NCBI RefSeq assembly: GCF_003057885.1
Contig: NZ_QAGK01000001.1
Span: forward strand, 62,001-126,000
Length of the DNA stretch: 64,000 nucleotides
Direction: 5' to 3'
Source of the DNA: Oceaniglobus ichthyenteri
GTDB taxonomy: Bacteria > Pseudomonadota > Alphaproteobacteria > Rhodobacterales > Rhodobacteraceae
Below are positions 8,201 through 14,314 of this stretch, one piece after another. The first letter of the stretch is position 1, and every line of letters starts with the position of its first letter. Under the pieces are notes generated by a model. It was not told the origin of the DNA, did no database searches, and worked only from the letters and a program-made list of their open reading frames with translations. Made by a program: the position numbers and the translations under genes.

Positions 8201-8505
8201 GGTCCGCCATACAAAAGGTCATCACCGCGCCCGCCGAACACATCATCATTGCCTTCGCCGGCCATCACGGTGTCATTGCCATCGCGCGCCTTGACGATAT
8301 CGTCGTTTGATCCGGGATTGCCGAAGATTGCATCGTTGTTATCGATCCGGTCGCCTTCGGGGTCGTCCGCATAATCGAGATCAATCAGATCATCGGGGTC
8401 CGCATTCTGATCGCCATCGACCACGCCATCCTGGCTGGTCAAGATTGGCGATCCAGAAAGCGCTGTTACGCGGTCTTCATTCAGGTCCTGTTCATTATCC
8501 GACAT
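5209..8505 (-). CDS. RTX calcium-binding repeat protein with C-terminal Hint domain
   Basis: A very acidic protein of 1098 residues. From about residue 60 to 820 it is built of RTX nonapeptides (GGxGxDxx) that bind calcium in a beta-roll, usually after export by a type I secretion system. A Hint_2 (hedgehog/intein-type) domain starts at Cys906 (CFTPGTLI) and includes VEELVEGDRVITRDNG and SPNHRVLV. Hint folds can cleave their own backbone, but no intein-type C-terminal His-Asn end is seen. The repeats include a duplicated N-terminal module and three 100-residue super-repeats. The frame is open back to 8679, but GGAG seven bases before the ATG at 8505 supports this start (8508 is a neighbouring alternative). 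No secretion genes lie in the window. Confidence 0.85.
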   Translation of the reverse strand: MSDNEQDLNEDRVTALSGSPILTSQDGVVDGDQNADPDDLIDLDYADDPEGDRIDNNDAIFGNPGSNDDIVKARDGNDTVMAGEGNDDVFGGRGDDLLYGGPGRDTLRGEDGNDTLVGGEGLNFLEGGAGDDVFVGGPGADSIFGGEGMDIIDYSASADPVNVNLATNELSGGDADNDSIDGGSGVEGVIGSAGDDTLIGGDGANVFEGGDGNDDITTGAGDTVNGQGGDDYIRIAQDQLAPGQTITVIGGETGEVNGDTLDLTGLVDDAETQIVYTNTDPGDGGGLTGTATLNDGTIVDFTEIENVVLDGPTPPPPPTGADGIVTGTEGDDLIDVDYTGDPDGDRVDNNDAILPPNPGSNDDIIEALGGDDTVDAGEGDDIIYGGTGDDDLSGGVGNDTINDIDGAETVDGGDGDDLIDVSGSNPLIDDPIVPGFPNVADPDPDDDRDLVQGGDGNDTIITGDDADTIYGGAGNDEIRPGIDDDEVYGGDGDDLIVDIQGSDTIYGGDGDDTIEAGVDTLSDYEGDDPSLPNAAFPGFTSDPNPDDGRDYVDGGAGNDSISTGDDADTIYGGLGDDTINGGIDDDLIDGGAGNDSLTGSHGSDTIYGGAGDDTIYGGFGNDPIPGFAGEIPDVPVNPGDVADPVPENGRDYIEGGAGNDLIFGEDDNDTLLGGAGNDTLDGGVDDDSIVGGSGDDVLIGGQGNDTLLGGADNDSLDGGIGDDLLDGGRGDDTLDGGEGENTLLGGEGDDLITGGDGNDSVIGGFGNDTIDAGAGDDNVEGGAGDDSIIAGPGDDTIRGNDGEDTINGGAGADLLEGNDDADSFSGLNGGDTVNGGAGFGPDSEDYDTMSLAGSIANTPGAVRFELQDTVTDSDGNGIDGSVVYFDAAGNEVGTIAFTNIEEIVPCFTPGTLIATPKGERLVEELVEGDRVITRDNGIQTIRWVGHKALSGSALRDAPHMQPVLIKAGALGNGLPERDMLVSPNHRVLVANDKTSLYFEEREVLVAAKHMIDDKGVMRVEASATTYIHFMFDQHEVVLSDGAWTESFQPGDYSLKGLGDDQRAEIFELFPELEQQEGLASYEAARRTLKKHEARLLLK
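6049..8325 (-). repeat. RTX nonapeptide repeat array (coding)
   Basis: Tandem glycine/aspartate-rich nonapeptides of the GGxGND type encoded on the minus strand. They give the DNA a recurring short-period pattern (GCCACC, GCCGCC and ATCATC blocks). The periodicity keeps the other frames open and produces long spurious frames on the plus strand. Confidence 0.85.
6300..7210 (-). repeat. Three tandem ~100-residue super-repeats inside the RTX protein
   Basis: Three successive modules each begin with a proline-rich turn ending D-P-x-P-(D/E)-(D/N)-(D/G)-R-D (near 7175, 6875 and 6570). They continue with RTX units such as TGDDADTIYGG and GSDTIYGG. Spacing is about 300 and 306 bases. The third copy is the most diverged. 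Confidence 0.7.
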
Positions 8506-8508
8506 CAT

Positions 8509-9154
8509 TCGGCTCCATCTCTGTGCGACGCGCGACACTGCACCAGGCGGCGCGCCGTCGAGCTTTCCAATCCGAAATGCCTGTTCGTTCCCCGAGACAA
8601 GCAATCCCATTCCGACCGTCCCAATCCTTGGGACGTGTATTGATGATGTGCTTGGGCCATTGACGGCCCCTGCAAACACTCATTCGATCAAACCTGAATG
8701 ATTGCCCATCACAGGTCAGATCCGGTCGCCCCCCAGCGACGCTCGAAACCCAGTTCGCACTTCAATCTACTCTACCCCGCGCAGCAACCAAGGAGAAAAT
8801 TGTCGGAGAATCCTCTCTTTCTCTCTGGTTACGCTACGGCACGGTTAAAAACCGGGGTAACGGGGGCAGGATTGCAGGCGCATTGTTGACGTTTTTTAAA
8901 CATTTAACGTTGTCCAATCGGGGGCGTTTGGGGGGTTATCCCCTGAAAACATGTCCAAATTACGGAATTTTGATGAATATAAAAATTTCGGGCAAAAGAT
9001 CATCTGTTGCAAGTTTGTTAACAGTCTTGCTGTCATGTGCGCCTGAGATCACGTTTTTCAGGGCACCTCGTTCAATGGCCGATGATTGCAGTTTTTTAAA
9101 CCAATCCGGGCAAAACGGGTTGATTGGCGTCGATTCCAGAACGATCAATTCGAA
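8509..9154. other. Long non-coding stretch between modC and the RTX gene
   Basis: About 645 bases with no convincing gene. Both neighbours read on the minus strand, so this is the upstream region of the RTX gene and the tail of modABC. The half nearer modC (about 8890-9130) is clearly more A/T-rich than its surroundings. The half nearer the RTX gene contains an in-frame extension of that gene (to 8679) that does not resemble RTX sequence. I found no clear terminator for modC and no confident promoter motif. Confidence 0.5.
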
Positions 9155-10174
9155 TCAATTGCCCCTGTGTGGCCGCGTTGGCGCATGGGGTCGGGCATAA
9201 ACGTTAAGCACCGAAAGCCATAAATCGGTGTCCGGCAGAACCGTGCGCAGTGCCGCCGATCTCGGCCAACATAACGATTGTCCCGCCACATCCAAGGTTA
9301 AAAACGCGTCATCACAGGCAGATACCCGCGCCTTCAGGCTGAACAAGGCCGAGTTTGCGCCGGGATCCCGGTCTGATACCAAAACCCCGTCGGGCGATAG
9401 GGCAAGGGACCATGTTTCACCGATCCGCGCCGCCAAAGGCAACGGCACCCGGTCACGCCCCAACGCCAGCATGGCGCGCGCGCCGCTGCGCCCAATCACC
9501 TGTCCGGTCAATCGGGCCGGTGGTGCCGCCCAGCCGGTAATTTTTCCATGGGCTACGGTTAAAACCCGGTCTGCAAGGGTCAGCACCTCGTCTTGGGCAT
9601 GGCTGACGAACAGGGCGGGCAGATCGAATGTGTGACTGGCCCGGGCGATATGGGGCAGGATTTCGGCCTTGCGCGACGCATCAAGCCCGGTCATCGGTTC
9701 GTCAAGAAACAAGATCCGCGGCCCCGACGCCAGAACCCGGCCCAAGGCAACGCGCCGCGCCTCGCCGCCCGAAAGGCCGCGAATATCGCGTGTCATCAGT
9801 GGCCCAAGATCCAGAACCTGTACCACCTCGTCAATGCGGCCCTGCCCAACACCCCGCCGTTTCGCGCCAAAGGCCAGATTGTCGGCCACATTCAAATGTG
9901 GAAACAGGCGCGGTTCCTGAAACACATATCCGATATCGCGCTGGTGCGGCGGGATGAACGCGCCCTGCCCCTGCAACCGTTGTGCTCCAAGGGCGACGGT
10001 GCCGTGCGCGCCCGGCTCAAGCCCCGCCAAAACCCGCAACAGTGTGGTTTTGCCGCTGCCCGACGGGCCGGTGATGGCCGTGATCCCCGAAAGCGGCAAA
10101 GATTGCGCCATCGACAGCGCAAAGCCGGGCCGTGCAAGGCTGACATCAAAGCACAACGTATCAGACAAGGCCAC
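9155..10174 (-). CDS. modC: Molybdate ABC transporter ATP-binding protein ModC
   Basis: A 339-residue ABC ATPase for molybdate uptake. Walker A is GPSGSGKTT (about residues 36-44), the signature is LSGGEARR, Walker B is LFLDEPMTGLD, and the H-loop lies in LFVSHAQDEVL. After about residue 230 comes a C-terminal Mop/TOBE-like domain ending LWLSVLNVYARP, which in this family senses or binds oxyanions. It overlaps the end of modB by 14 bases, showing a tightly coupled operon. The order is modA-modB-modC. Confidence 0.93.
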   Translation of the reverse strand: MALSDTLCFDVSLARPGFALSMAQSLPLSGITAITGPSGSGKTTLLRVLAGLEPGAHGTVALGAQRLQGQGAFIPPHQRDIGYVFQEPRLFPHLNVADNLAFGAKRRGVGQGRIDEVVQVLDLGPLMTRDIRGLSGGEARRVALGRVLASGPRILFLDEPMTGLDASRKAEILPHIARASHTFDLPALFVSHAQDEVLTLADRVLTVAHGKITGWAAPPARLTGQVIGRSGARAMLALGRDRVPLPLAARIGETWSLALSPDGVLVSDRDPGANSALFSLKARVSACDDAFLTLDVAGQSLCWPRSAALRTVLPDTDLWLSVLNVYARPHAPTRPHRGN

Positions 10175-10826
10175 GCCGCTTTCCCTGATTCAGCAGGTAC
10201 ACAAAGGTCAGCACGACAAACGACAACACCAAAAGCCCGGCCGACAAGATATGCGCCGTGCGGTAATCCAGCGTTTCAACGGCGGCGAAAATCTCGATCG
10301 AAATCACCCGGGTCTGACCGGGTATGTTGCCCCCGACCATCAACACCACTCCAAATTCGCCCAACGTATGGGCAAAGGTCAAAACCCCCGCCGTCAACAT
10401 GCCGCGCCGGGCCAAAGGCATCGCAACGCTGGCAAACGCATCACGGCGCGATGCCCCCAGCATTGCCGCCGCCTCCATCAATCCGGGGCCGACAGCGGCA
10501 AAGGCGGTTTGCATGGGTTGTACGGCAAAAGGCAAAGAATACAGGATCGAAGCGATCACCAGGCCGGTGAAACTGAATGTTAAGGTATCGCCTGTTAAGC
10601 TGAGAAAAGCAGATCCAAGGGGGGCATTCGGACTCATCAGAATCAACAGATAAAATCCAAGCACAGTTGGCGGCAAAACCAATGGCAGTGCGGTCAGTGC
10701 TTCGATCATCGGGCGAATCCGACTGCGCGTTGTCGCCAGCCACCACGCCAAAGGCAGACCCAGCACCAGCAAAATCGCCGTGGTAATGACCGCCAGCTTC
10801 AGCGATAGCCAAATCGCCGCCCCCAT
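10161..10826 (-). CDS. modB: Molybdate ABC transporter permease ModB
   Basis: A 221-residue inner-membrane permease with about five helices. Family marks are LPLVLPPTVLGFYLLIL, PFAVQPMQTAF and the coupling loop EAAAMLGASRRDAF followed by HTLGEFGVVLMVGGNIPGQT. I start at the ATG at 10826, whose A is shared with the modA TGA. The frame is open further upstream, but there it overlaps modA. It forms the channel driven by ModC. Confidence 0.93.
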   Translation of the reverse strand: MGAAIWLSLKLAVITTAILLVLGLPLAWWLATTRSRIRPMIEALTALPLVLPPTVLGFYLLILMSPNAPLGSAFLSLTGDTLTFSFTGLVIASILYSLPFAVQPMQTAFAAVGPGLMEAAAMLGASRRDAFASVAMPLARRGMLTAGVLTFAHTLGEFGVVLMVGGNIPGQTRVISIEIFAAVETLDYRTAHILSAGLLVLSFVVLTFVYLLNQGKRRGLV

Positions 10827-11548
10827 CACGGCGCGGGTACGGTATATCCTGCCGCCTCTAGAATCGCGGTGGCGGCGGGGGTTTGCAACCAGTCCCAAAA
10901 TGACCGTGCCGCATTAGATTTGGCACCGCGCAAAAGGAGGACCGCATCCTGACGGATTGGATCGTGCAGCGCGTCCGATATATTGTGGTGCGCCATGGCG
11001 CGCTGTTCCAACACTTGCGGCAGCAGTGACAGGGCAATCATTGCCGCATCGACATTGCCGGTGGCGGCGAATCCGGCGACCTGACCGATGCTGTCCCCCG
11101 TGATCAGGGTGGTTTTTGCCAGATCCACGCCAAGCTGTGCCAGCGCCTGTTCGGCCGCCAACCCATAGGGGGCAAGCGCGGCATCGGCGATGGCCAGACG
11201 CCGCCCGATCAGGGTTTGCGGCAAATCACCATCGAGAATTTCATCCGTCGCCACCAACACAAGCCGCCCCAACGCATAGGTGCGGCGCGCAGCGGTGAAC
11301 CCTTCATCCTCAAGCCGGGCGGGGCGTGCAACATCGGCGGCCAGAAAAATATCGAACGGCGCGCCAGCCCGGATTTGGGCATAAAGCCGCCCCGTCGATC
11401 CATGGGCAATGCGAATATCGCCCCCATGGGCCGCCGCCAGATTTTGCGCCGTGGGCAACAGATTGGCAGCCACGGCAACGGTCACGCCGTCTGCACGCAC
11501 AACACCAGCACAGATCATAAAGGTAAAAACGATGAAAGAGCGGAACAT
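10826..11548 (-). CDS. modA: Molybdate ABC transporter substrate-binding protein ModA
   Basis: A 240-residue periplasmic molybdate/tungstate-binding protein. A signal peptide (FRSFIVFTFMICAGVVRA) precedes a mature start DGVTVAVAANL. The family motifs AHGSTGRLYAQIRAGAPFDIFLAAD and LGRLVLVATD are present in recognisable form. AAGGG is placed eight bases before the ATG at 11548. The start lies only 33 bases after the 3' end of a tRNA-Leu gene on the same strand, leaving no room for a normal promoter between them. Confidence 0.92.
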   Translation of the reverse strand: MFRSFIVFTFMICAGVVRADGVTVAVAANLLPTAQNLAAAHGGDIRIAHGSTGRLYAQIRAGAPFDIFLAADVARPARLEDEGFTAARRTYALGRLVLVATDEILDGDLPQTLIGRRLAIADAALAPYGLAAEQALAQLGVDLAKTTLITGDSIGQVAGFAATGNVDAAMIALSLLPQVLEQRAMAHHNISDALHDPIRQDAVLLLRGAKSNAARSFWDWLQTPAATAILEAAGYTVPAP

Positions 11549-11581
11549 GACATACCCTTTCATATGACCGCACCACAATCG

Positions 11582-11665
11582 TGGTACCCGAGGCCGGACT
11601 CGAACCGGCACACCTTGCGGCGGGGGATTTTGAATCCCCTGCGTCTACCATTCCGCCACTCGGGC
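11582..11665 (-). tRNA. tRNA-Leu (anticodon CAA)
   Basis: On the minus strand a full cloverleaf can be folded: acceptor GCCCGAG with CTCGGGT (one G-U), anticodon stem GGGGA/TCCCC around loop TTCAAAA (anticodon CAA, reads UUG), a long variable arm typical of class II tRNAs, and a T-arm GCCGG-TTCGAGT-CCGGC. The 3' CCA is encoded. Length is 84 bases with CCA. A TATAGA box at 11699-11704 (minus strand) could be its -10 element. modA starts 33 bases downstream. Confidence 0.96.
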
Positions 11666-11740
11666 CCGGTGCGGTGATTTGTTACCGGACACCGGCTATC
11701 TATAACGACTGCGCGCCGGGGAAAAGCGAAAAGTGCACGC

Positions 11741-12583
11741 TTACAGACGATTGGCGCCAAAAGTATCGCATTCAGCCATATCGCCCGTGTCAAACCCCCG
11801 TGCGAACCAACGCTGCCGTTGTTCGGATGTGCCATGGGTAAAGGTGTGCGGGCTGGGCACGCGGCCTGCGTTGCGTTGCAACGTGTCATCGCCGATTTGT
11901 TTGGCGGCATTCATCGCTTCGGCCACATCGCCGCGTTCCAGACTGCCAAATTTCGCATCCGCAGTGCGCGCCCAGATGCCGGCGTAACAATCGGCCTGCA
12001 ATTCGATTCGCACGGAAATGGCGTTTGACCGCTCCTGACTGGCTGAGGCGCGAATCTGATTTGCCTGCGCCAGAATGCCCAGTTCGTTTTGCACGTGGTG
12101 GGCAATTTCATGCGCCACCACATAGGCGGCGGCAAAATCGCCCTTGGCGCCCAGACGTTGCTCCATCGTGGTAAAGAAACTTGTGTCGAGATAAGCCTTT
12201 TTGTCAGCCGGGCAATAAAACGGCCCCGTCGCCCCCGAGGCACCGCCACACGGGCTTTGGGTTACGCCCTTGAACAGCACCATGGTTGCCGGTTGATAGG
12301 GTTCGCCCACCTGGGTGCGGAAAATATCGGCCCAGACTTCCTCGGTATCGGCAAGGGTGACGGCAACGAATTGGCCGACCTCTTGATCGGCCTGGGTGAT
12401 TTCACCGCTGGTTTGCTGGGTTGGTGCGCCCTGTTGCAACAGGGGCGTGACATCAATCCCAAAGAAATATCCGATCGCAAGCACCGCAATCAGGCCAACG
12501 CCACCTATTCCGCCGACCCGTCCACCCGACATGCCGCGCCGGTCTTCGATATTGCGGCTTGCCCGCCTGCCCCGCCATTTCAT
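11741..12583 (-). CDS. Neutral zinc metallopeptidase family protein (YpfJ-like)
   Basis: A 280-residue membrane-anchored predicted metallopeptidase. The N-terminus is basic (MKWRGRRASRN), then a glycine-rich hydrophobic segment at about residues 23-42. The zinc motif HEIAHH is at residues 158-163 (VVAHEIAHHVQNELG), and a downstream ELQADCYAG supplies the likely third ligand. This matches the YpfJ/KPN_02809-type family, whose substrates are unknown. It ends 75 bases upstream of the tRNA-Leu gene. Confidence 0.85.
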   Translation of the reverse strand: MKWRGRRASRNIEDRRGMSGGRVGGIGGVGLIAVLAIGYFFGIDVTPLLQQGAPTQQTSGEITQADQEVGQFVAVTLADTEEVWADIFRTQVGEPYQPATMVLFKGVTQSPCGGASGATGPFYCPADKKAYLDTSFFTTMEQRLGAKGDFAAAYVVAHEIAHHVQNELGILAQANQIRASASQERSNAISVRIELQADCYAGIWARTADAKFGSLERGDVAEAMNAAKQIGDDTLQRNAGRVPSPHTFTHGTSEQRQRWFARGFDTGDMAECDTFGANRL

Positions 12584-12703
12584 TTTCTGTCTCTCCTGAG
12601 GTCATACAACCTTTATCTAACGCGCCACACAGTGCATTGGTTCACGCGGTTGACCCGCCGCGCACGGCGTGGTGCAAAGGCGCGGATAAAACAGGCGGCA
12701 AAC

Positions 12704-13282
12704 ATGATACGATCCCTTTACACTTGGGTGCTGGGCCTGGCCGAAAGTCGCCATGCGTTATGGGCCCTGGCCATCATCGCATTTCTGGAAAGTTCGGTTT
12801 TCCCGATTCCCCCGGATGTTTTGATGGTTCCGATGATTCTGGCCCGTCCGTCAAAGGCATGGCTGATCGCGGGCATTGCCATGGTCGCGTCGGTGTTGGG
12901 CGGAATGTTGGGGTATTGGATTGGTTACGGGGTGTTTGAAACCGTGGGCAAGCCGGTGTTGGAGTTTTACGGCAAGGATGCCTATTTCGACTCGTTTGCC
13001 GAACGATATAACGCCTGGGGCGCCTGGGCCGTTCTGATTGCGGGGGTCACGCCGTTTCCCTATAAAGTGATTACCATCATGTCGGGCGCCACGGGCCTGT
13101 CGGTGCCGGTGTTCATCGCCGCCAGTATTCTGGCGCGGGGTCTGCGGTTTTTCCTGGTGGCCGCGCTCCTGTGGAAATTTGGCGCACCAATACGTGATTT
13201 CATCGAGCGCCGCCTGGGCCTTATGTTCGCCCTGTTCATGGTGTTCTTGTTGGGTGGATTTTACGTGGTCAAATATCTATGA
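12704..13282 (+). CDS. YqaA/DedA-family membrane protein
   Basis: A 192-residue protein with about four to five hydrophobic helices. The N-terminal ALAIIAFLESSVFPIPPDVLMVPM and the later GVTPFPYKVITIMSGATG are the paired motifs of the SNARE-associated/VTT (DedA, YqaA) fold, linked in other bacteria to lipid-carrier flipping and membrane homeostasis. I start at the ATG at 12704; the frame continues far upstream through sequence antisense to the metallopeptidase. Its stop overlaps the dsbB start by 4 bases (ATGA), so the two are co-translated. Confidence 0.85.
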   Translation: MIRSLYTWVLGLAESRHALWALAIIAFLESSVFPIPPDVLMVPMILARPSKAWLIAGIAMVASVLGGMLGYWIGYGVFETVGKPVLEFYGKDAYFDSFAERYNAWGAWAVLIAGVTPFPYKVITIMSGATGLSVPVFIAASILARGLRFFLVAALLWKFGAPIRDFIERRLGLMFALFMVFLLGGFYVVKYL

Positions 13283-13743
13283 CGCGGCGCAGGCTTATTT
13301 TGATCGCCGGGGCCGGATCGTTCGCCCTGTTGCTGGGGGCTTTCATGTTTCAGGCCATCGGATATGCGCCGTGCCAGATGTGCCTGTGGCAACGCTGGCC
13401 GCACGCGGTGGCCGTTGCGCTGGCGGTTGTGGGGGCGTTTGCGCCGCGTGCAGCGGTTGCGGCTCTGGGCGCGCTGGCGGCGTTTTCCACGGGTGCGATT
13501 GGCGTCTATCATGCCGGGGTTGAATGGAAACTGTGGCAAGGTCCGACATCATGTTCGGGCAATGGCGCGGGACTCGGCGGGTTCAGCGCCGAAGGGTTGT
13601 TGGATACCACGATTGCCGAAACCGTGGTGCAATGCGACGCCATCGTGTGGTCGTTTCTGGGGCTGTCGATGGCCGGGTGGAACGCACTGTTGTCGTTTGG
13701 GTTGGCCGCCATCTGGCTGGTGGCAATGACCCGGCGCGCCTGA
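13279..13743 (+). CDS. dsbB: Disulfide bond formation protein DsbB
   Basis: A 154-residue inner-membrane quinone reductase that reoxidises periplasmic DsbA. Four helices are visible. The first redox pair is C-Q-M-C in YAPCQMCLWQRWPH (about residues 32-35); the second pair is SCSGN (about 92) and VVQCDA (about 113). The order and spacing fit the short alphaproteobacterial DsbB. It overlaps the YqaA-like gene by 4 bases and its stop is a single base from the stop of the convergent thioesterase gene. Confidence 0.9.
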   Translation: MTRRRLILIAGAGSFALLLGAFMFQAIGYAPCQMCLWQRWPHAVAVALAVVGAFAPRAAVAALGALAAFSTGAIGVYHAGVEWKLWQGPTSCSGNGAGLGGFSAEGLLDTTIAETVVQCDAIVWSFLGLSMAGWNALLSFGLAAIWLVAMTRRA

Positions 13744-13744
13744 T

Positions 13745-14167
13745 TCAGCGCGCGGGGGGAATCGAATAGGTCAGGCTGGCGCGGGCCACCGGTGCGCCCT
13801 GCCCCTGTGAATACATCATCACATCACCCACCACCAGCACACGGCCCAGCTTCAGCACCCGCGCATGGGCCACAACATCGGCATCGGCGGCCGGTTTGCG
13901 CATGAAATCAATGCTGCAATTCGTGGTCACCGCCAGGGCCTGTGGCCCGATGCGCGACAGCACGGCCAGATACATCGCCACATCGGCCAATGCGAACAGA
14001 AATGGCCCCGACACCGTTCCACCCGGTCGCAAGTGCCGGTTTGCCACCTTCAGGCGCAACGTCACACCATCTGGCGTGACCTGATCCAGGGCGACATCAT
14101 CTTTCACCTGGGGAAATTCCCGATCCAAAAAAGCCAAAAGCGCGGCGGTATCCATCAACAGGGTCAT
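13745..14167 (-). CDS. PaaI-family hotdog thioesterase
   Basis: About 140 residues forming a single hotdog domain. The core LRPGGTVSGPFLFALADVAMYLAV is the helix-and-turn of PaaI-type acyl-CoA thioesterases, and TTNCSIDFMRKP with a final SLTYSIPP completes the sheet. It is expected to hydrolyse a small or aromatic acyl-CoA; the substrate is unknown. Two adjacent ATGs (14170, 14167) are possible; AAAGG six bases before 14167 favours the second. Longer in-frame starts lack support. Confidence 0.8.
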   Translation of the reverse strand: MTLLMDTAALLAFLDREFPQVKDDVALDQVTPDGVTLRLKVANRHLRPGGTVSGPFLFALADVAMYLAVLSRIGPQALAVTTNCSIDFMRKPAADADVVAHARVLKLGRVLVVGDVMMYSQGQGAPVARASLTYSIPPAR

Positions 14168-14314
14168 CATTTGCCTTTCATCTGCAATGGGCCAACGTCG
14201 CGCTAAATCGGGCGAAGGGCAAGATGGGTGAGGGCCGCCATCTTGCCCCTTGCCCCCACCTGTCATAGGAATGCGCAACCCGGGCAAAACCGGACCATTC
14301 ATCAGGGGGCTCTT

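Noticed and set aside
5623-8310. Two long plus-strand open frames (399 and 434 codons) opposite the RTX gene
   Set aside because: They arise because the Gly/Asp repeat codons leave the reverse frames open. Their translations are low-complexity Ile/Val/Ala runs with no start signal or family resemblance.
6049-8325. CRISPR-like short repeats
   Set aside because: The regular repeats are coding RTX nonapeptides in one open frame, with no identical direct repeats or unique spacers and no cas genes.
8883-9200. 105-codon plus-strand frame in the gap before modC
   Set aside because: There is no ribosome-binding site, the frame runs into the end of modC on the other strand and the product resembles nothing.
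11582-11740. Genomic island inserted at the tRNA-Leu gene
   Set aside because: No integrase, direct repeat of the tRNA 3' end or change in base use was found next to it; modABC and the metallopeptidase look native.
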